Below, piece by piece: positions 11,001-22,535 of a stretch of DNA of 64,000 bases. The DNA is from an uncultured Pseudomonadota bacterium (GTDB lineage: Bacteria; Pseudomonadota; Gammaproteobacteria; Burkholderiales; Usitatibacteraceae): contig CALEJW010000069.1 in the NCBI GenBank assembly GCA_937898635.1, forward strand, positions 35,591-99,590. The letters are read 5' to 3'. Below the pieces are notes generated by a model. That model had not been told where the DNA came from. It made no database searches and was given only the letters and a program-made list of their open reading frames with translations. Position 1 is the first letter of the stretch; every line of letters begins with the position of its first letter. The position numbers and the translations under genes are program-made.

Positions 11001-12047
11001 TCAGGAGGCCAGCGCCCGCGCGTCCTCGATCGCGGCGCGGTAGGAATCGAAGATCCGGGCGAGGGCGGTCGCCATGTCCACCTTCGGCGCCCAGCCGAGT
11101 TCCGCCATGGTGTTGTCGATGGCGGGCACGCGGTTCTGCACGTCCTGGTAGCCCTTGCCGTAGTAGTCGTCCGAGCTCACCTCGACGATCCTCACCCGGG
11201 AGGCGCTGTCGCGGTACTCCGGATAGGTCTTCGCGAGCGCGAGCATCATGGTCGCGAGCTCGCGCACGGAGAAGTTGTTCGCGGGGTTGCCGATGTTGTA
11301 GATGCGCCCCGAGGCGACGCCCTCCGGGTTCTCGATGATGCGCATGAGAGCGTCGATGCCGTCGTCGATGAAGGTGAAGGCGCGCTTCTGGGAGCCGCCG
11401 TCGACCAGCTTGATCGGCTCGCCGCGCACGATGTGGCCGAGGAACTGCGTGATCACGCGCGAGGACCCTTCCTTGGCCGTGTGGATCGAGTCGAGCCCCG
11501 CGCCGATCCAGTTGAAGGGGCGGAAGAGCGTGAAGTCGAGCTTCTCCATGGCGCCGTAGGCCCAGATCACCCGGTCCATGAGCTGCTTGGAGCAGGAGTA
11601 GATCCAGCGCTGCTTGTCGATGGGCCCGAGCACCAGCTCGGAAGCGTAGGGGTCGAAGCGCTCGTCGCGGCACATCCCGTAGACCTCGGAGGTCGAGGGA
11701 AAGAGGATGCGCTTGCCGTACTTCACGCAGGACCGCACGATCGGCAGGTTCGCCTCGAAATCCAGCTCGAAGACCTTGAGGGGCTCCCTCACGTAGGTCG
11801 CGGGCGTGGCGATCGCCACGAGCGGGATGATCACGTCGCACTTGCGGATGTGGTACTCGATCCACTCGCGGTTGATCGTGATGTCGCCCTCGAAGAAGTG
11901 GAAGCGCGGGTGCGCGAGGAGGTCCGCGACGCGGTCCGAGCCCATGTCCATGCCGTACACGTCCCACCCGGTGTCGGCGAGGATTCGCTGGGAGAGATGG
12001 TGGCCGATGAAGCCGTTGACGCCGAGGATGCAGATGCGCTTGCTCAT
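11001..12047 (-). CDS. arnA: UDP-glucuronate 4-dehydrogenase/decarboxylase (stand-alone ArnA C-terminal half)
   Basis: Oxidatively decarboxylates UDP-glucuronate to UDP-4-keto-arabinose, the first committed step to 4-amino-4-deoxy-L-arabinose (Ara4N). The 348-residue protein aligns by eye with the dehydrogenase half of E. coli ArnA: Rossmann motif [13 protein letters not shown] near residue 6, the [18 protein letters not shown] region, catalytic Tyr/Lys in [25 protein letters not shown], and [18 protein letters not shown], whose arginine corresponds to the decarboxylase Arg of ArnA. It is a separate gene from the formyltransferase half. The start at 12047 begins exactly at the Rossmann domain; longer in-frame starts add only Pro/Ala-rich sequence. 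It follows the formyltransferase gene by 49 bases. Confidence 0.92.
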   Translation of the reverse strand: MSKRICILGVNGFIGHHLSQRILADTGWDVYGMDMGSDRVADLLAHPRFHFFEGDITINREWIEYHIRKCDVIIPLVAIATPATYVREPLKVFELDFEANLPIVRSCVKYGKRILFPSTSEVYGMCRDERFDPYASELVLGPIDKQRWIYSCSKQLMDRVIWAYGAMEKLDFTLFRPFNWIGAGLDSIHTAKEGSSRVITQFLGHIVRGEPIKLVDGGSQKRAFTFIDDGIDALMRIIENPEGVASGRIYNIGNPANNFSVRELATMMLALAKTYPEYRDSASRVRIVEVSSDDYYGKGYQDVQNRVPAIDNTMAELGWAPKVDMATALARIFDSYRAAIEDARALAS

Positions 12048-12096
12048 GATGTTCCGTGGTGGCCTTCGCGCGGCCCGAAGCGCCGGTGGCGCCTCG

Positions 12097-13044
12097 TCAG
12101 CCGAAGGCGAATTGTCCCATGGGCTCCCCGCCGGGGGCAAAGCGCGCGGCGAGCGCCTTTCCCTCGAGCGGGCCCTCGCCCTCCAGTTCCGCCTCGCGGA
12201 TCTCCAGCCAGCGCCCGTCGCCGCAGCAGGCCCAGGCCTTGCCTTGCGCCACGGCGATGCTGCCGGGCGGGCGCGGCGGCAGCGCCGGCGGCTCGCCCCA
12301 CCAGGTGCGAAGCACGCGGGCAGGCCGGCCGGAGAGCGTGGTGAAGGCGCCGGGGTAGGGCGGCGCCACGGCGCGCACGAGGTCGTGGATCGCGTGCGCG
12401 CCCTTCGACCAGTCGATGCGCCCGTCCTCGGGCCGGCGGCCGCCGAAGTAGCTCCCCTCGGCGAGCGCCTGGGGCCTCAACTCGGCCGTGCCCGCGAGGA
12501 GCGCCGGGAGCGCGCGCGCGAGGACCCGTCCCGCGGCCCCCGTCACGCGGTCGAAGACCTCCGCGGCCGTGTCGTTCTCGCCGATGGGCACGGCCTCCTG
12601 GCCGGCGATGCGGCCGGCGTCGGGCCTGGCGACCATCTCGTGCAGCGTCGCGCCCGTCTCGCGCTCGCCGTGGACGAGGGCCCAGTTGACCGGCGCGCGG
12701 CCGCGGTATTTCGGCAGGAGCGAGCCGTGCAGGTTGTAGGCGCCGCGGCGGGCCGTCGCGAGCACCGCGGGCGGGAGCATCCGGCGGTAGTAGAAGGAGA
12801 AGAGGAAATCCGGCGCGAGCCGCGCGAGGCGTTCGACGAAGGCGGGCTCGCCCGGATCGTCCGGGGTGGCGACCGCGAGCCCCGCCTTGCGCGCGAGCGC
12901 CTCGACGCTCCCGAACCAGACGTTCTCCGCGGGATCGTCGCGGTGGGTCACCACGAGGGGCACCTGCACGCCGTGTTCGAGCAGCACGGACAGGCAGCGG
13001 CAACCCACGTCGTGGTAGGCGAAGACGGCCGCCGTCGCGCTCAC
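12097..13044 (-). CDS. arnA: UDP-Ara4N formyltransferase (stand-alone ArnA N-terminal half)
   Basis: Transfers a formyl group from N10-formyltetrahydrofolate to UDP-Ara4N. The 315-residue protein shows ArnA/Fmt-type motifs: PLVVTHRDDPAENVWFGSV near residue 31, the catalytic Asn and His in YNLHGSLLPKYRGRAPVNW near residue 102, and the catalytic Asp in MVARPDAGRI near residue 139; a C-terminal Fmt-like beta domain follows. In E. coli this activity is fused to the dehydrogenase in one polypeptide; here the two halves are adjacent separate genes. The GTG start shares GTGA with the arnC stop. A generic methionyl-tRNA formyltransferase is unlikely given the ArnA-specific NVWFGSV segment and the neighbours. 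Confidence 0.9.
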   Translation of the reverse strand: MSATAAVFAYHDVGCRCLSVLLEHGVQVPLVVTHRDDPAENVWFGSVEALARKAGLAVATPDDPGEPAFVERLARLAPDFLFSFYYRRMLPPAVLATARRGAYNLHGSLLPKYRGRAPVNWALVHGERETGATLHEMVARPDAGRIAGQEAVPIGENDTAAEVFDRVTGAAGRVLARALPALLAGTAELRPQALAEGSYFGGRRPEDGRIDWSKGAHAIHDLVRAVAPPYPGAFTTLSGRPARVLRTWWGEPPALPPRPPGSIAVAQGKAWACCGDGRWLEIREAELEGEGPLEGKALAARFAPGGEPMGQFAFG

Positions 13045-13988
13045 GCGTCGCGCTTCTCGAGGACGGCCTGGACGAGGTAGCGCGGCCGCTCCCGGACCTG
13101 CTGGTAGATGCGCCCGACGTACTCGCCGACGAGACCGAGGCCGAAGAGCACGACGCCGACCAGGAAGAACGCGAGGATGTCGCGGTCCCAGATGACCCAC
13201 AGCCCGTCGCCCCCGCCGGCGAGGATGCGCTGCGCGATCACCACGACGTAGGCGCCGAGCGAGACGATCGACACGCCGATGCCGAAGAGCGAGAAGAGCT
13301 GCAGCGGCACGACGGAAAAGCCGGTGACCAGGTCGAAGTTCAGGCGGATCAGCCTGTAGAGCGAGTACTTCGACTCGCCCGCGGCGCGCTCCTCGTGGGC
13401 GACCTCCACCTCGGCCGGGTTCTGGGCGAAGGAGTAGCCGAGCGCGGGGATATAGGTGCTCACCTCGCGCGAGGAGCGGATCGCGTCGACGATGGCCCGG
13501 TCGTAGGCGCGCATCATGCAGCCCTGGTCGGTCATGCGGATGCGGGTGAGGCGCTCGCGCAGCCCGTTCATCGCCCGCGAGGCCCAGCGCCGCCACGCCG
13601 CGTCCCGGCGCATGAGGCGGATGGAGCCCACGTAGTCGTGGCCCTCGTCCATCTTCGCGAGGAGCTTCGCGATCTCCTCGGGAGGGTTCTGCAGGTCCGC
13701 GTCCAGCGTCACCACGCGCCCCCCGCGGCAGTACTCGAAGCCCGCCATGATCGCCATGTGCTGCCCGAAGTTGCCGTTGAAGAGCACGACGCGGGTGACG
13801 TCGGGGCGCCGCTGGAACGCTTCCCGCAGGAGCGCGGCCGAGCGGTCGCGGCTGCCGTCGTTCACGAAGACGACCTCGTAGCTCGTCCCGAGGGCGTCGA
13901 GCGACGGGTAGAGCCGCGCGAAGAGGGCGGGCAGCACCGCTTCCTCGTTGTAGACCGGGATGACGACGGAAAGGCCTGGCGCGTCCAT
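13041..13988 (-). CDS. arnC: Undecaprenyl-phosphate Ara4N(-formyl) glycosyltransferase
   Basis: Family 2 glycosyltransferase that moves formylated Ara4N from UDP to undecaprenyl phosphate at the inner membrane. Residues 1-230 form the GT-A domain with VVIPVYNEEAVLP near residue 8, NDGSRDRS near residue 42 and the metal-binding DADLQNPPEE near residue 94; QGCMMRAYDR follows near residue 160. Two C-terminal transmembrane helices (near 230-260 and 270-295) and the tail ERPRYLVQAVLEKRD match ArnC. The ATG at 13988 was chosen because the catalytic domain begins there; upstream frame is Arg/Pro-rich. It lies 5 bases after arnB. Confidence 0.92.
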   Translation of the reverse strand: MDAPGLSVVIPVYNEEAVLPALFARLYPSLDALGTSYEVVFVNDGSRDRSAALLREAFQRRPDVTRVVLFNGNFGQHMAIMAGFEYCRGGRVVTLDADLQNPPEEIAKLLAKMDEGHDYVGSIRLMRRDAAWRRWASRAMNGLRERLTRIRMTDQGCMMRAYDRAIVDAIRSSREVSTYIPALGYSFAQNPAEVEVAHEERAAGESKYSLYRLIRLNFDLVTGFSVVPLQLFSLFGIGVSIVSLGAYVVVIAQRILAGGGDGLWVIWDRDILAFFLVGVVLFGLGLVGEYVGRIYQQVRERPRYLVQAVLEKRDA

Positions 13989-13993
13989 GGCGT

Positions 13994-15130
13994 TCAGGCG
14001 CCGCGCGAGCGGACGAGGCGCCGCAGGGCGGCGCAGACCCGTTCCACGTCCGCGGGCGTCATCTCGGGAAAGAGCGGCAGCGAGACGGTCTCGCGGCCGA
14101 TGCGCTCGGAGACCGGGAACTGCCCCTCCCGCCATCCCCGGGCGCGATAGCAGGTGGTGAGGTGGATCGCCTCGTAGGAGATGCCCACGCCGATGCCCTC
14201 GCGCCGCATCGCCTCGATGAACGCCTGGCGCGTGAGCGCCATTTCGGCGAGCGGCAGGAGCACGGTGAACATGTTCCAGCTGTGCCCCGGGTTCTCCCGC
14301 GGCGGCAGGCGCTCGGGGCCGAGGAGCTCGTCGCCGGCGAGGCCCTCGAAGTAGGCCATCGCGAGGCGCTCGCGGGCGGCGCACCACTCGCCCAGCCGGG
14401 CGAGCTGGGCGAGGCCCAGGCGCGCCGACACGTCGGACAGGTTGTACTTCCCGCCCGCCATCTCGAGGTCCCGCGTGCCGTCGGGGAGCCGCGCGATGCC
14501 GTGGAAGCGCAGCCGCTCCGCCCGCGCCGCCTCGGCCGCGTCGTTCAGGACGAGCGCGCCGCCCTCGATCGTGGTCATGTTCTTGTTCGGGTGGAAGCTG
14601 AAGGAGACGAGGTCGCCCGTGGCGCCCACGGGCCGCCCGCCGGCCACGCTTCCGATCGCGAGCGCGGCGTCCTCGAGCACGCGCACGCCGTGCCGGGCGC
14701 GGAACGCGGCGAGCGCCGCCGGGTCGAGCGGGGCGTTGTAGTGCACCGGCAGCAGCGCCTTCGTGCGCGGCGTCACGGCGGCGGCGGCCTGCGCGAGGTC
14801 GATGTTGCGCGTGGCGAGCTCGACGTCCACGAAGACCGCCCTCGCGCCGGCGCGCTCGATCACGTTGGCCGAGGCGAAGAAGCTCTGCGCGGGCGTCACC
14901 ACCTCGTCGCCGGGACCCACGCCGAGGAGTTCGAGCGCCACGGACATCGCCCCCGTGGCGGAGGTGAAGCTGCGCACGGGGCGCCCGCCCGCGTACGCGG
15001 AAAGCGCCGCCTCGAAGGCAGCGACCTGCGGCCCGCTCGCGATCCAGCGGCTGCGCAGCGTGTCGGCGACGGCCGCGACCATGGCCTCGTCGATCACCGG
15101 CCGCGCGAAGGGGAGGAAGGCCGCGCTCAA
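13994..15130 (-). CDS. arnB: UDP-4-amino-4-deoxy-L-arabinose aminotransferase
   Basis: PLP enzyme of the DegT/DnrJ family that transaminates UDP-4-keto-arabinose to UDP-Ara4N with glutamate. The 378-residue length fits ArnB. The PLP lysine lies in FSFHPNKNMTTIEGGAL near residue 188, the phosphate contact region in TSATGAMSVALELLG near residue 57, and LPVHYNAPLDPAAL near residue 125 is family-typical. SHSWNMFTVLLP is represented by PGHSWNMFTVLLPL near residue 283. The start is a TTG overlapping the stop of the transporter gene upstream (TTGA). Other DegT enzymes are possible in principle, but the gene context and the C-terminal YEAIHLTTCYRARG support ArnB. Confidence 0.92.
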   Translation of the reverse strand: MSAAFLPFARPVIDEAMVAAVADTLRSRWIASGPQVAAFEAALSAYAGGRPVRSFTSATGAMSVALELLGVGPGDEVVTPAQSFFASANVIERAGARAVFVDVELATRNIDLAQAAAAVTPRTKALLPVHYNAPLDPAALAAFRARHGVRVLEDAALAIGSVAGGRPVGATGDLVSFSFHPNKNMTTIEGGALVLNDAAEAARAERLRFHGIARLPDGTRDLEMAGGKYNLSDVSARLGLAQLARLGEWCAARERLAMAYFEGLAGDELLGPERLPPRENPGHSWNMFTVLLPLAEMALTRQAFIEAMRREGIGVGISYEAIHLTTCYRARGWREGQFPVSERIGRETVSLPLFPEMTPADVERVCAALRRLVRSRGA

Positions 15131-15498
15131 GAGCGGGCCACCAGCCAGACGCCCACCACGATGAAGCCGATGCCCACCAGCTTCTGCGCCGCGAGGGATT
15201 CGCCGAAGAGCATCCAGGCCGCCACGGCGTTCACGACGTAGCCGATGGAGAGCATCGGGTAGGCGACGGAGACGGGCACGCGCGAGAGCGCGAGGATCCA
15301 GACGACCAGGCTCACCGCGTAGCAGGCGACGCCGCCGAGCACGAAGGGGCTCGCGGCGACCTTCAGGCCCACGGGCACGAGGTTTTCCATCGTGAAGGCG
15401 AACTCGCCGATGCGGTTCGTGCCGGCCTTGAGCAGCAGCTGCGCGGCGGCGTTGAGCAGCACGCCCGTGATCACGAGCGAGAAGGCGGTGGCGTTCAC
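15127..15498 (-). CDS. Small SMR-like transporter, candidate single-gene Ara4N-lipid flippase (ArnE-like)
   Basis: A 123-residue protein with four predicted transmembrane helices of the EamA/SMR class, resembling ArnE/ArnF and EmrE: it starts with TAFSLVITGVLLNAAAQLLL and contains SRVPVSVAYPMLSIGYVVNA, the conserved helix 3 motif. In enterobacteria an ArnE-ArnF pair is proposed to flip Ara4N-phosphoundecaprenol to the periplasmic face; here only one such gene lies in the cluster, between arnB and arnT, so it may act as a homodimer. The GTG start shares GTGA with the arnT stop, and its own stop overlaps the arnB start. Confidence 0.82.
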   Translation of the reverse strand: MNATAFSLVITGVLLNAAAQLLLKAGTNRIGEFAFTMENLVPVGLKVAASPFVLGGVACYAVSLVVWILALSRVPVSVAYPMLSIGYVVNAVAAWMLFGESLAAQKLVGIGFIVVGVWLVARS

Positions 15499-17122
15499 GG
15501 CTTGCGCACGAGGACGCGCCGCTCGTCCCGGTAGAGGAGGGTCATCGCGAGTCCGCGGGCGGTGAGCCTGTCGAGGAGGTCGGGATGGATTATAGCCATC
15601 GCCTCCCCCGGCCGCTGCCAGTCCGCGGCGAAGGCCTCGAGCGTCGCGAGGGCGAGCCGCGGCTCCCGGTCGAGGCCGGGCGCGAACTCGTCGCGGTAGG
15701 CCACCAGCGTCACCGTCCGCCGGAGGTAGAAGGGCACCGTCTGGTCGTAGTAGCCCACGGAGTAGACCCGGGTGTCCGCCGCGAGGAGGGGCTTCATGCG
15801 GCCTGCGACCACGACGCCGGACTGCCGCGGCGCGAGGCGCTCGTAGCCGTCCTCGACGAAGTCGATGAAGAGGATCGAGGCGGCGACGATCGCGACGATC
15901 GCGCCGCGCTTGCGCCCGGCGCGCAGCTTGGCCGCGCCGGCCGCCAGGGCGAGCGCGAGGATCGCGAGCCCGGCGAGGATCCACGGGCGGGCCGCGGCGT
16001 AGAGCTCCCGCGTCCAGTCGTTCCTCGCGCGCTCGGGCGCCCCCCAGGCCACCGCGATCGCCACGAGGACGAGCGGGACCAGCGCGGCGACCGGCTTCCA
16101 CAGGCTCCTCGCGGGCGCGCGCGCGAGCCAGTCGCCCAGGACCAGGGCGAAGACCGGGAACACCGGGAGGATGTAGGCCGGCAGCTTCGACCCCGAGGCG
16201 CTGAAGAAGAGCACCACGAAGGCCGACCAGAGGATCGCGAAGCGCCGCCAGGGGAAGGCCGCGCCCGCGCCCTCGCGGCGCCAGCCGTCGCGCGCGGCGG
16301 GGACCAGCATGAGCATCCACGGCAGGAAGCCGACGAAGAGGATCGGCAGGAAGAACCACCACGGCTCCTCGCGGCGGTGCGCCTTCGTGAGGAAGCGCTC
16401 GAAGTGCTCGTGCACGAAGAAGAACTGCGGGAACTCGGGATTGGCGAGCGAGACCAGCACGAACCAGGGCGCGGCGATCGCGAGGAAGAGCGCCGGCCCG
16501 CGCGCCCATTCCAGCTTCCCGAGGAGCGCCCAGTCGCGGTTCGCGAGGCAGTGCAGGAAGATCGCGGCGGCCGGAAAGACGATGCCGACGAGCCCCTTGG
16601 AGAGCACCGCGAGCGCCATGCCCGCCCACGCGAGGAGCATCCAGCGCCGCCGCGCGGCTTCCTCGCCCGAGACGGCGAGGAGGAAGGCGCACACCGCGAC
16701 GGTGGTCCAGGCCGTGAGGCCCATGTCCAGGGTCACGACGCCGCCCATGCCGAGGAAATAGGGGCTGGACAGGAGGACGCCCGCGGTGAGCAGGGCGGCC
16801 TCGTCGCCCGCGAGCCGCCGCGCGGTGAAGCCCGCCGCGAGGAGCGCGAGCAGGCCGCAGAGCGCCGTGTAGATCCGCGCCGTGAACTCGCTCTCCCCGA
16901 AGAGCCGGAAGGCCGCGGCGCTCGCCCAGTACTGCAGGGGCGGCTTCTCGAAGTACTCGATGCCGTTCAGCCGCGGCGTCACCCAGTCGCCGCTCGCGGC
17001 CATCTCGCGCGAGATCTCCGAATAGCGTCCCTCGTCCGGGTGGGCGAGCGGGCGCTGCATGTTGTCCACGCCGACGAAGAGCGCGAGCGCGGCGATGAGG
17101 AGCGCGGCGACCCGCGTCGGGC

Positions 17123-17126
<4 letters not shown>
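15495..17126 (-). CDS. arnT: Lipid A 4-amino-4-deoxy-L-arabinosyltransferase (GT39/GT83 family)
   Basis: Integral inner-membrane glycosyltransferase that transfers Ara4N from the undecaprenyl carrier to lipid A phosphates on the periplasmic side, lowering affinity for polymyxin and cationic peptides. The 543-residue protein has the first periplasmic-loop acidic motif MQRPLAHPDEGRYSEISREM near residue 24, with the catalytic-type Asp/Glu, followed by WVTPRLNGIEYFEKPPLQYW, the hallmark of ArnT/PMT-like enzymes. About 12 hydrophobic segments follow, then a soluble C-terminal domain from about residue 430. The GTG start shares GTGA with the smr stop. Its acceptor could also be a glycan other than lipid A. 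Confidence 0.9.
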
Positions 17127-18751
<1,625 letters not shown>

Positions 18752-18760
18752 GACCGCACG

Positions 18761-19453
18761 ATGACTTCCGTTCCCCGCAAGGCCGCCGTCGGCGAGCGCA
18801 CGCAGGCCCTCAAGGCGGTTCCCTTCTTCACCCAGATGAACGACCAGGAGCTGGACGTGGTCCGCTCCGTCGCGGTGGAGAAGAGCTACCCCAAGCACGC
18901 GGTCGTGCTCACCGAGGGCGAGATCGGCGACTCGCTCTACATGATCGAGTCGGGGCGCGTGAAGGTCTTCATCGGCGACGAGGAGGGGCGCGAGATCATC
19001 CTGAAGATCCTCGGCGCCGGGCACTTCTTCGGCGAGATGTCGATGATCGACCAGCAGCCGCGTTCGGCCTCGGTGACGACGCTGGAGCCCTCGACCTTCC
19101 TCATCCTCTCCCACCACGCCTTCGAGCACTGCCTCGAGCGGGCCCCGCGCATGGCGAACATGGTGCTGCGTGTCCTCGCCCAGCGCGTGCGCGAGGCCGA
19201 CCGCAAGATCGGCACCCTCGCCCTGATGGACGTCTACGGTCGCGTGGCGAGCACGCTCCTCGAACTCGCGGTGAACACCAACGGCAAGCTCGTCGTGGGG
19301 GAGAAGCTCTCCCAGCAGGAGCTCGCCAACATGGTGGGCGCCTCGCGCGAGATGGTGAACCGGATCCTCAAGGACCTCTCCGACCGGGGCTTCATCGCGG
19401 TGGAGTCGAAGTCGATCACCATCATCAACCGGGAGCTGCCCCCCTCGCTCTAG
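18761..19453 (+). CDS. Crp/Fnr family transcriptional regulator
   Basis: A 230-residue regulator with an N-terminal cyclic-nucleotide-binding-type beta barrel (about residues 20-140; GEIGDSLYMIESGRVKVFI and GHFFGEMSMIDQQPRSASV, the phosphate-binding cassette with Glu and Arg retained) and a C-terminal winged helix-turn-helix (GEKLSQQELANMVGASREMV, near residue 185). The retained cassette suggests cAMP or a related ligand. The four N-terminal cysteines of an oxygen-sensing Fnr are absent, so it is Crp-like rather than Fnr-like. It diverges from trxB across 124 bases and is followed by ftsK. Its targets are unknown. Confidence 0.9.
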   Translation: MTSVPRKAAVGERTQALKAVPFFTQMNDQELDVVRSVAVEKSYPKHAVVLTEGEIGDSLYMIESGRVKVFIGDEEGREIILKILGAGHFFGEMSMIDQQPRSASVTTLEPSTFLILSHHAFEHCLERAPRMANMVLRVLAQRVREADRKIGTLALMDVYGRVASTLLELAVNTNGKLVVGEKLSQQELANMVGASREMVNRILKDLSDRGFIAVESKSITIINRELPPSL

Positions 19454-19491
19454 CCCCGCGACGGGGCACGCCGGTCGCCGCCCCGGCGACC

Positions 19492-19497
19492 TATAAT
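19492..19497 (+). promoter_or_regulatory. Putative -10 box before ftsK
   Basis: TATAAT, 24 bases before the ftsK ATG, in a 67-base gap after the regulator gene. No recognisable -35 box precedes it. A short GC hairpin (GCCCCG/CGGGGC around 19453-19467) lies just upstream but lacks a T tract. Confidence 0.5.
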
Positions 19498-19520
19498 CGG
19501 CCATCACGAGTTCCGACCTG

Positions 19521-21827
19521 ATGGCCGACACCGCTCCCCGACCCCGCTCCGCCCTGCCCAACCCGCGTTTGGCCCGCGTAGTCCGCGAGGCCGCGTGGAT
19601 CCTGCTCCTCGCCGTCGGCCTCTACCTCGCCCTGGCGCTCGGCTCCTACCACGGCGGCGACGCCGGTCCCTTCGTGGCCACGGGGGCGCCGGTGGCGAAC
19701 AAGGCCGGCGCCCTGGGCGCGTGGCTCGCGGACCTGCTCCTACAGGTCTTCGGGCTGCCGGCCTGGTGGTGGGTGGCGCTCGCCGCCTGGGGCATCCTGC
19801 GCCTGTATCCGCGCGTCGAGACCTGGACCCTGCTCTCGCGGCGCTCCGTCGCCGTGGCGCTCGCCGGCTTCGCGCTCGTGCTGGCCTCGAGCTGCGCGCT
19901 CGCGGCGCTGCGCCTGCACTCTCTGGAGGCCGCCCTCGGCTACCAGCCGGGCGGCGCCCTCGGCGCGCTCCTCGCCGGCCCGGCGATGGCGGGCCTGGGC
20001 TTCACCGGCGCGACGCTCGTCCTCGTCTTCGTGCTCGCCGCCGCCTTCAGCGTCTTCACGGGGCTGTCGTGGCTGCGCTTCGCGGAGGCCATCGGCGCCC
20101 TGGTCGAGGCGGCCGCCGGGGCGCTGCGCGCGCGCCTGGAGGCGAGGCGCGACCGCGAGGCGGGGCTCGCCGCCGCCCAGCGGCGCGAGGAGAAGGTCGA
20201 GGAGGCGAAGAAGATCTTCGAGGACCACGAGCCCATCCGCATCGCCGTGCCCGAGGTGGCGATCGCGAAGAGCGAGCGGGTGGCGCGGGAGAAGCAGGTG
20301 CCGCTCTTCGCGGACCTTCCCGATTCTCCCCTGCCGCCCATCGCGCTCCTCGACGCGGCCGACAGCCACGTGGAGCGCCCGACGCCGGAGACGCTCGAGT
20401 ACACCTCGCGCCTCATCGAGAGGAAGCTCCTCGACTTCAACGTCCAGGTGAAGGTGGTCGCGGCCTACCCCGGCCCGGTCATCACGCGCTACGAGATCGA
20501 GCCCGCCGTGGGCGTGAAGGGCGCGCAGATCGTGAACCTCGCCCGCGACCTCGCGCGCGCCCTCTCGGTCACGGCGATCCGCGTCGTGGAGACCATCCCC
20601 GGCACCTCCTGCATGGGCCTCGAGATCCCCAACGCCAAGCGCGAGATCGTGCGCCTCACGGAGATCATCGGCTCCCAGGCCTACGCGGACATGCACTCGC
20701 ACCTCACCCTCGCGATGGGCAAGGACATCACCGGCAAGCCCGTGGTCGTGGACCTCGCGCGCATGCCGCACCTGCTCGTCGCGGGGACCACGGGTTCGGG
20801 CAAGTCGGTGGCGATCAACGCGATGATCCTCTCGCTCGTCTACAAGTCGCCGGCCTCCGACGTGCGCCTGATCCTCGTGGACCCGAAGATGCTCGAGCTC
20901 TCGGCCTACGAGGGCATCCCGCATCTCCTCGCGCCGGTGGTGACCGACATGCGCCAGGCGGCGGCCGCGCTGCACTGGTGCGTGGTGGAGATGGACCGGC
21001 GCTACCGGCTCCTGTCGGCGGTGTCGGCGAAGAACCTCGCGGGCTACAACCACAAGGTGCGCGAGGCCGCCGAGAAGAAGCAGCCCCTCAGGAACCCCTT
21101 CCTCCCGCCCGGGGTGGCGGGGGATCCCGGCGGCGCCGCGCCGGATGCGCGCGAGGTCCTCGAGCCGATGCCCTACATCGTCGTGGTGATCGACGAGCTC
21201 GCCGACCTCATGATGGTCGCCGGCAAGAAGGTCGAGGAGCTCATCGCGCGGCTCGCGCAGAAGTCTCGCGCCTCCGGCATCCACCTGGTCCTCGCCACGC
21301 AGCGCCCCTCCGTGGACGTGATCACCGGCCTCATCAAGGCGAACGTGCCCACGCGCGTGGCCTTCCAGGTCTCCTCCCGCGTCGATTCGCGCACGATCCT
21401 CGACCAGCAGGGCGCCGAGAGCCTGCTCGGGCAGGGCGACATGCTCTACCTGCCCACGGGCGCGGGCCACCCGCAGCGCGTGCACGGCGCCTACGTGGCC
21501 GACGCCGAGGTGCAGCGCGTGGTCGAGCACCTGAAGCGCCAGGGCGGCGCCCAGTACATCGACGGCATCCTCGACGACCCGGAGCTCTCGGAGGCCGACG
21601 CCGGGGGCGAGGGGCCGGGCGGGGAGGCCGATCCCCTCTACGACCAGGCGGTGCAGATCGTGCTGCAGAACCGCCGGGCCTCGATCTCGCTCGTGCAGCG
21701 CCACCTGCGCATCGGCTACAACCGCGCCGCGCGGCTGATCGAGGACATGGAGCGCGCCGGGCTCGTCTCGCCGATGGCCTCCAACGGCAACCGCGAGATC
21801 CTCTCGCCGGCCAGGGCCGAGAAGTGA
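19521..21827 (+). CDS. ftsK: DNA translocase FtsK
   Basis: Septum-located hexameric ATPase that pumps chromosomal DNA and activates XerCD recombination at dif during division. At 768 residues it has four or five N-terminal membrane segments (residues about 25-190), a charged linker (about 200-290), and the motor: alpha-beta domain with Walker [15 protein letters not shown] near residue 425, Walker [15 protein letters not shown] near residue 555 and [16 protein letters not shown] near residue 595. The winged-helix gamma domain that reads KOPS sites is at the C-terminus ([20 protein letters not shown] onward). The linker is short, as in betaproteobacterial FtsK. The stop overlaps the lolA start. 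Confidence 0.96.
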   Translation: MADTAPRPRSALPNPRLARVVREAAWILLLAVGLYLALALGSYHGGDAGPFVATGAPVANKAGALGAWLADLLLQVFGLPAWWWVALAAWGILRLYPRVETWTLLSRRSVAVALAGFALVLASSCALAALRLHSLEAALGYQPGGALGALLAGPAMAGLGFTGATLVLVFVLAAAFSVFTGLSWLRFAEAIGALVEAAAGALRARLEARRDREAGLAAAQRREEKVEEAKKIFEDHEPIRIAVPEVAIAKSERVAREKQVPLFADLPDSPLPPIALLDAADSHVERPTPETLEYTSRLIERKLLDFNVQVKVVAAYPGPVITRYEIEPAVGVKGAQIVNLARDLARALSVTAIRVVETIPGTSCMGLEIPNAKREIVRLTEIIGSQAYADMHSHLTLAMGKDITGKPVVVDLARMPHLLVAGTTGSGKSVAINAMILSLVYKSPASDVRLILVDPKMLELSAYEGIPHLLAPVVTDMRQAAAALHWCVVEMDRRYRLLSAVSAKNLAGYNHKVREAAEKKQPLRNPFLPPGVAGDPGGAAPDAREVLEPMPYIVVVIDELADLMMVAGKKVEELIARLAQKSRASGIHLVLATQRPSVDVITGLIKANVPTRVAFQVSSRVDSRTILDQQGAESLLGQGDMLYLPTGAGHPQRVHGAYVADAEVQRVVEHLKRQGGAQYIDGILDDPELSEADAGGEGPGGEADPLYDQAVQIVLQNRRASISLVQRHLRIGYNRAARLIEDMERAGLVSPMASNGNREILSPARAEK

Positions 21828-22489
21828 GGCTCGCCGGGCTCCTCCTCGCCGCCGCCGCGCTCGTCCCGGGCGCCGCCGCGGCCGGCGCGGTCGATGCCTT
21901 CCTCGCCTTCACCGCCTCCACGCGCACGGCGACGGCGCGCTTCGAGCAGCGCGTGTTCGACGCGTCCGGCCGCCAGGTGGAGCGCGCGAGCGGCACCTTC
22001 GCCTTCGCCCGGCCGGACCGCTTCCGCTGGGCCTACGACAAGCCGGTCGCGAGCCTCATCGTCGCCGACGGCACGCGCCTGTGGATCCACGACGAGGACC
22101 TGAACCAGGTGAGCGTGCGCCCCATGGACCGCGCGCTCTCGGCCACGCCCGCGGCGCTGCTGGCCGGCCGCGGCGACGTGACCGCCGTGTTCACGCTGCG
22201 CGAGTCGGGCAGCGCCGACGGGCTCGACTGGCTCGAGGCGGTGCCCAGGGCGCGCGACACGGGCTTCGAGCGCGTGCGCATCGGCATGCGCGGCGCCGTG
22301 CCCGCCGCGATGGAACTCGACGACGCGCTCGGGGGGCGCACGCGGCTCGCCTTCACCGGCTTCCGGCCCAACGCGCCCGTGGACGCGGGCGCCTTCCGCT
22401 TCGCGCCGCCCGCGGGCGCCGACGTCCTGGAGGAGGCGCCCGCGCCCGGCGCCGCCCGGCCCGGCGGCGAAGCCGCCCCGAAACGCTAG
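21824..22489 (+). CDS. lolA: Outer-membrane lipoprotein carrier protein LolA
   Basis: Periplasmic chaperone that accepts lipoproteins from LolCDE and delivers them to LolB. The 221-residue precursor has a signal peptide (hydrophobic residues about 3-20, cleavage near AAAAG) and the LolA core: [41 protein letters not shown] and [16 protein letters not shown], then a [15 protein letters not shown] tail. The start is a GTG sharing GTGA with the ftsK stop, a common arrangement. The C-terminal 20 residues are a Pro/Ala/Glu-rich extension. LolC and LolD are encoded about 37 kb away in this same window. Confidence 0.93.
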   Translation: MRLAGLLLAAAALVPGAAAAGAVDAFLAFTASTRTATARFEQRVFDASGRQVERASGTFAFARPDRFRWAYDKPVASLIVADGTRLWIHDEDLNQVSVRPMDRALSATPAALLAGRGDVTAVFTLRESGSADGLDWLEAVPRARDTGFERVRIGMRGAVPAAMELDDALGGRTRLAFTGFRPNAPVDAGAFRFAPPAGADVLEEAPAPGAARPGGEAAPKR

Positions 22490-22535
22490 GCGGCGCGCCA
22501 TCGCGCGCCACGCCCCGCGCCCGTCCCGATCCCCG

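Noticed and set aside
19453..19470. Hairpin GCCCCG/CGGGGC after the Crp/Fnr gene
   Set aside because: A 6-bp stem with no T tract; common by chance in such GC-rich DNA.
19740..21704. Very long open frame opposite ftsK
   Set aside because: Its product is Arg/His/Asp/Leu-rich without domain patterns, as expected from the antisense of a GC-rich gene; FtsK motifs are unambiguous on the other strand.
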